Positions 4,809 to 6,080 of a stretch of DNA of 6,080 nt are shown piece by piece. The stretch's first letter is position 1. Each line of letters starts with the position of its first letter. A program made the position numbers and the translations under genes. The notes beneath the pieces are model-generated. The model was not told the DNA's origin. It ran no database searches and worked only from the letters and a program-made list of their open reading frames with translations. Source of the stretch: DASRYH01 sp035687245 (GTDB lineage: Bacteria; Actinomycetota; Coriobacteriia; Anaerosomatales; PHET01); contig DASRYH010000077.1 in the NCBI GenBank assembly GCA_035687245.1, positions 1-6,080 of the forward strand, given 5' to 3'.

Positions 4809-5339
4809 CTACCGCTGCAAGATCTGCACCGAGCTCGAGAACAGCGATGCGTACACCTTGCCGAAGAAGACCTCGCGCACCGGGCGCGTGGGCAGGATCG
4901 GCACGGCGATGATGTCTGGGAAGAGGTAGCCCTCCACGATGTGGAGGCAGCGCACCACCGACATGCCATGCCCGATGTCGCCAGCGAGCGTGGAGCGATG
5001 CTCCGCGAACGCCTCGAGGATGCCCTTGCGCCCCAGCAGCACGGGCAGCGCGACATCGATGCTCTTGTAGGTGACAAGCAGCGTGGGCCTACCTTCGACC
5101 GCCCCGCCGCCGAGGTATCGCAGCGTGCCGCCCTCGTAGCGCCAGCTTGCCGAAGGCCCGTCGGGTGCGACCGCAATCGTGATGAGCGTGCCGTCAGGCC
5201 ACGAGGCGACTTCCCCGCGAACGCGCGCGTCGTGCTTGGCCGCTGCGACCAGCCCGCGACCGAGGAAGAACAGCACGACCCCCGCGACGAACTTGCGGAA
5301 GCGTTTGGTGCGAGGGTGCGGACCCGGAAGGTCGGCCAT
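4809..5339 (-). CDS. Membrane-anchored SCP2-like domain protein
   Basis: A 176-residue protein. A basic N-terminus (RTKRFRKF) precedes a hydrophobic segment, FVAGVVLFFLGRGLVAAA (residues 17-34), likely a membrane anchor. The rest resembles an SCP2 sterol-carrier-like domain, a hydrophobic-ligand-binding fold. It shows strands LITIAVAPDGPSASWRYEGG and LRYLGGG, then PTLLVTYKSIDVALPVLLGRKGILEAFAEHRSTLAGDI. This follows the family pattern of a T-x-x-x-x-D segment, a G-x-x-x-x-x-x-A-F helix and a G-D turn. The C-terminus (VEGYLFPDIIAVPILPTRPVREVF) has no recognised domain. The ATG at 5339 is 2 nt after the stop of the YbjN-like gene, indicating translational coupling. The ligand is unknown. The domain call is by pattern only. 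Confidence 0.8.
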   Translation of the reverse strand: MADLPGPHPRTKRFRKFVAGVVLFFLGRGLVAAAKHDARVRGEVASWPDGTLITIAVAPDGPSASWRYEGGTLRYLGGGAVEGRPTLLVTYKSIDVALPVLLGRKGILEAFAEHRSTLAGDIGHGMSVVRCLHIVEGYLFPDIIAVPILPTRPVREVFFGKVYASLFSSSVQILQR

Positions 5340-5341
5340 CG

Positions 5342-5776
5342 CTAGTTCGGCTCACTGTCATTGCGAGCGAAGGCCTGAGCGATGGTTCCCGTCAGACGCG
5401 AGATCATCCTAGCGAGCATCTCGGAGCTGAGCCCCTCGCTACCCACGAGCCGGTCGTAGTCCCAGACGATCTGGAAGTTCGCCGAATCATCCGGGTCTTG
5501 GAAGACGAAGTTGCGAATCGACAGGAACGTCGTGTTGAACCGGTTGGTGTCGGTCAAGAAGTGTTCGAACTGGTGCTTCTCAGGATCGAGGGGCATCGCC
5601 GTCCACACTCGCACGATCTGCGGCTCGGGATAGACCTCCACGATGACGGTGAAGTCGTTGACGGTGGCGACCGCGCTGTTGGTTCCCTCCGGGCCAAGCT
5701 GAGCCTCGATGCTCGCGTCTGCAAGCAAGCTCAAGATGTTGTCAGCGGTGAGTTCGGTTTCCGAGATTGTGTGCAT
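5342..5776 (-). CDS. YbjN-like domain protein
   Basis: A 144-residue soluble protein resembling the YbjN family, which has a type III secretion chaperone-like alpha/beta fold and poorly known, often stress-related roles. Matching features are the N-terminal helix TADNILSLLADASIEA, strands DFTVIVEVYPE and IVRVWTAMPL, the conserved NRFNTTFLSIRNFVF segment (about 77-91), then FQIVWDYDRLVGSEGLSSEMLARMI (about 101-125). There the D-x-x-x-x-G-x-S-x-E-x-L pattern is typical of the family. There is no signal peptide. The ATG has GGAG at 5783-5786, 7 nt upstream. It heads a minus-strand operon with the SCP2-like gene 2 nt downstream and perhaps the small membrane protein. It is divergent from the gene at 5982. 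Confidence 0.83.
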   Translation of the reverse strand: MHTISETELTADNILSLLADASIEAQLGPEGTNSAVATVNDFTVIVEVYPEPQIVRVWTAMPLDPEKHQFEHFLTDTNRFNTTFLSIRNFVFQDPDDSANFQIVWDYDRLVGSEGLSSEMLARMISRLTGTIAQAFARNDSEPN

Positions 5777-5926
5777 GTCTGACTCCAGTCCGGCCCGGGT
5801 GCTGAGAGGAGTCTAGCGCGAAGGCGACTTCGTTCGCTCGCACATCGCATCACGCCCGCCCACGGTGTAGCGAATCTCGCCTCCGTGGCGCTCTCTGGCC
5901 GTTGCAGGTCGTGCCGCGTCAGTTCA

Positions 5927-5954
5927 TTGCGGGGTGCGAACGCGCTGGTATTCT
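5927..5954 (+). promoter_or_regulatory. Possible promoter of the rightmost gene
   Basis: TTGCGG (5927-5932) and TATTCT (5949-5954) are spaced by 16 bp, each with 4 of 6 consensus matches. This places a start near 5961 and a leader of about 21 nt before the GTG. The 205-nt gap to the divergent YbjN-like gene is otherwise without recognised signals. Confidence 0.35.
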
Positions 5955-5970
5955 CGTTCTGACAGCCACT

Positions 5971-5977
5971 GAGGGGG
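5971..5977 (+). promoter_or_regulatory. Ribosome binding site GAGGGGG fixing the GTG start at 5982
   Basis: GAGGGGG ends 4 nt before the GTG at 5982. It favours that GTG over the in-frame ATG at codon 12, which has no comparable site. The GTG start also gives the LVYQSVKQEF beginning expected for the family. Confidence 0.65.
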
Positions 5978-5981
5978 CAAC

Positions 5982-6080
5982 GTGCTCGTTTATCAGTCCG
6001 TCAAACAGGAATTCATGAACGATGTCGAGAACGACGTCATCGTCACCCGCATCAAGGACGCCTTCGAGCAGAAGATCCAC
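5982..6080 (+). CDS. N-terminal 33 residues of a DUF2075-like (Schlafen group 3-like helicase) protein, cut by the right edge
   Basis: The frame stays open to the window edge and encodes M(GTG)LVYQSVKQEFMNDVEND, followed by VIVTRIKDAFEQKIH. DUF2075 proteins characteristically start with a pattern like M-x-x-Y-x-x-[ST]-x-x-x-F-x-x-D-V-x-x-x-x-I, followed by a Lys/Glu-rich helix, which fits well here. Members of that family are predicted superfamily 1 type ATPases/helicases of the Schlafen group 3-like type, some carrying fused nuclease domains. The ATPase motifs would lie beyond the window, so the assignment rests on the N-terminus alone. It is the only plus-strand gene and is divergent from the YbjN-like operon. 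Confidence 0.72.
   Translation, partial: MLVYQSVKQEFMNDVENDVIVTRIKDAFEQKIH

Noticed and set aside
4490..5176. Longer open frames over the small membrane protein (plus 4490-4912; minus up to 5176)
   Set aside because: The plus frame has no protein-like pattern. The minus extension upstream of 4759 is Arg/Ser/Cys-rich and overlaps the SCP2-like gene in another frame.
5815..5838. Imperfect hairpin AGCGCGAAG-GCGA-CTTCG-TT-CGCT in the divergent intergenic region
   Set aside because: It is bulged and not placed at a gene end or an evident leader. No function can be assigned.
1..6080. tRNA, rRNA, CRISPR arrays and complete insertion sequences
   Set aside because: No cloverleaf-like sequence, regularly spaced repeats, transposase motifs or terminal inverted repeats were seen. 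The only long repeat is the sigma 5' duplication.

Overview
This is a GC-rich bacterial window, dense with genes that almost all lie on the minus strand. The gene content (an ECF sigma factor with a membrane-anchored partner, a Gram-positive style lipoprotein, a YbjN-like protein and an SCP2-like protein) and the GC-rich codon use suggest an actinobacterium, perhaps from a Coriobacteriia-like lineage. That placement is inference; no rRNA or housekeeping marker is present to fix it.

Layout, left to right. Positions 1-429 hold the N-terminal 143 residues of an iron-containing alcohol dehydrogenase that runs off the left edge. Positions 471-1653 hold a two-gene operon: a Phd/YefM-like protein with an N-terminal zinc-knuckle motif, followed 10 nt later by a 192-residue protein with faint GNAT-like character. 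The operon has a good sigma-70 type promoter, and a perfect 15-bp palindrome covers the predicted transcription start. I read it as a candidate toxin-antitoxin module of unusual architecture. A 12-bp hairpin at 1756-1782 separates it from the next operon.

Positions 1818-3255 hold an ECF sigma factor and, overlapping it by 11 bp, a membrane protein with a short cytoplasmic tail and a large outer domain, probably its anti-sigma factor. Upstream of them on the same strand is a 239-residue lipoprotein (3421-4140) whose C-terminal region resembles that of the anti-sigma ectodomain. The three may form one envelope-sensing unit.

Positions 4141-4504 carry no intact gene but are a graveyard of rearrangement. 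A 138-bp block duplicates the 5' end and leader of the sigma gene (3167-3304 versus 4321-4458, 5 mismatches). It is joined to a 24-codon relic of a RecQ helicase carrying an in-frame TAG. Positions 4505-5776 hold three minus-strand genes of unknown role: a small membrane protein, a membrane-anchored SCP2-like protein and a YbjN-like protein. A divergent plus-strand gene begins at 5982, and its first 33 residues resemble the start of DUF2075 (Schlafen group 3-like helicase) proteins.

The candidate toxin-antitoxin pair, the helicase relic, the partial sigma duplication and a possible DUF2075 helicase together look like an accessory, recombination-prone neighbourhood rather than a core metabolic locus.
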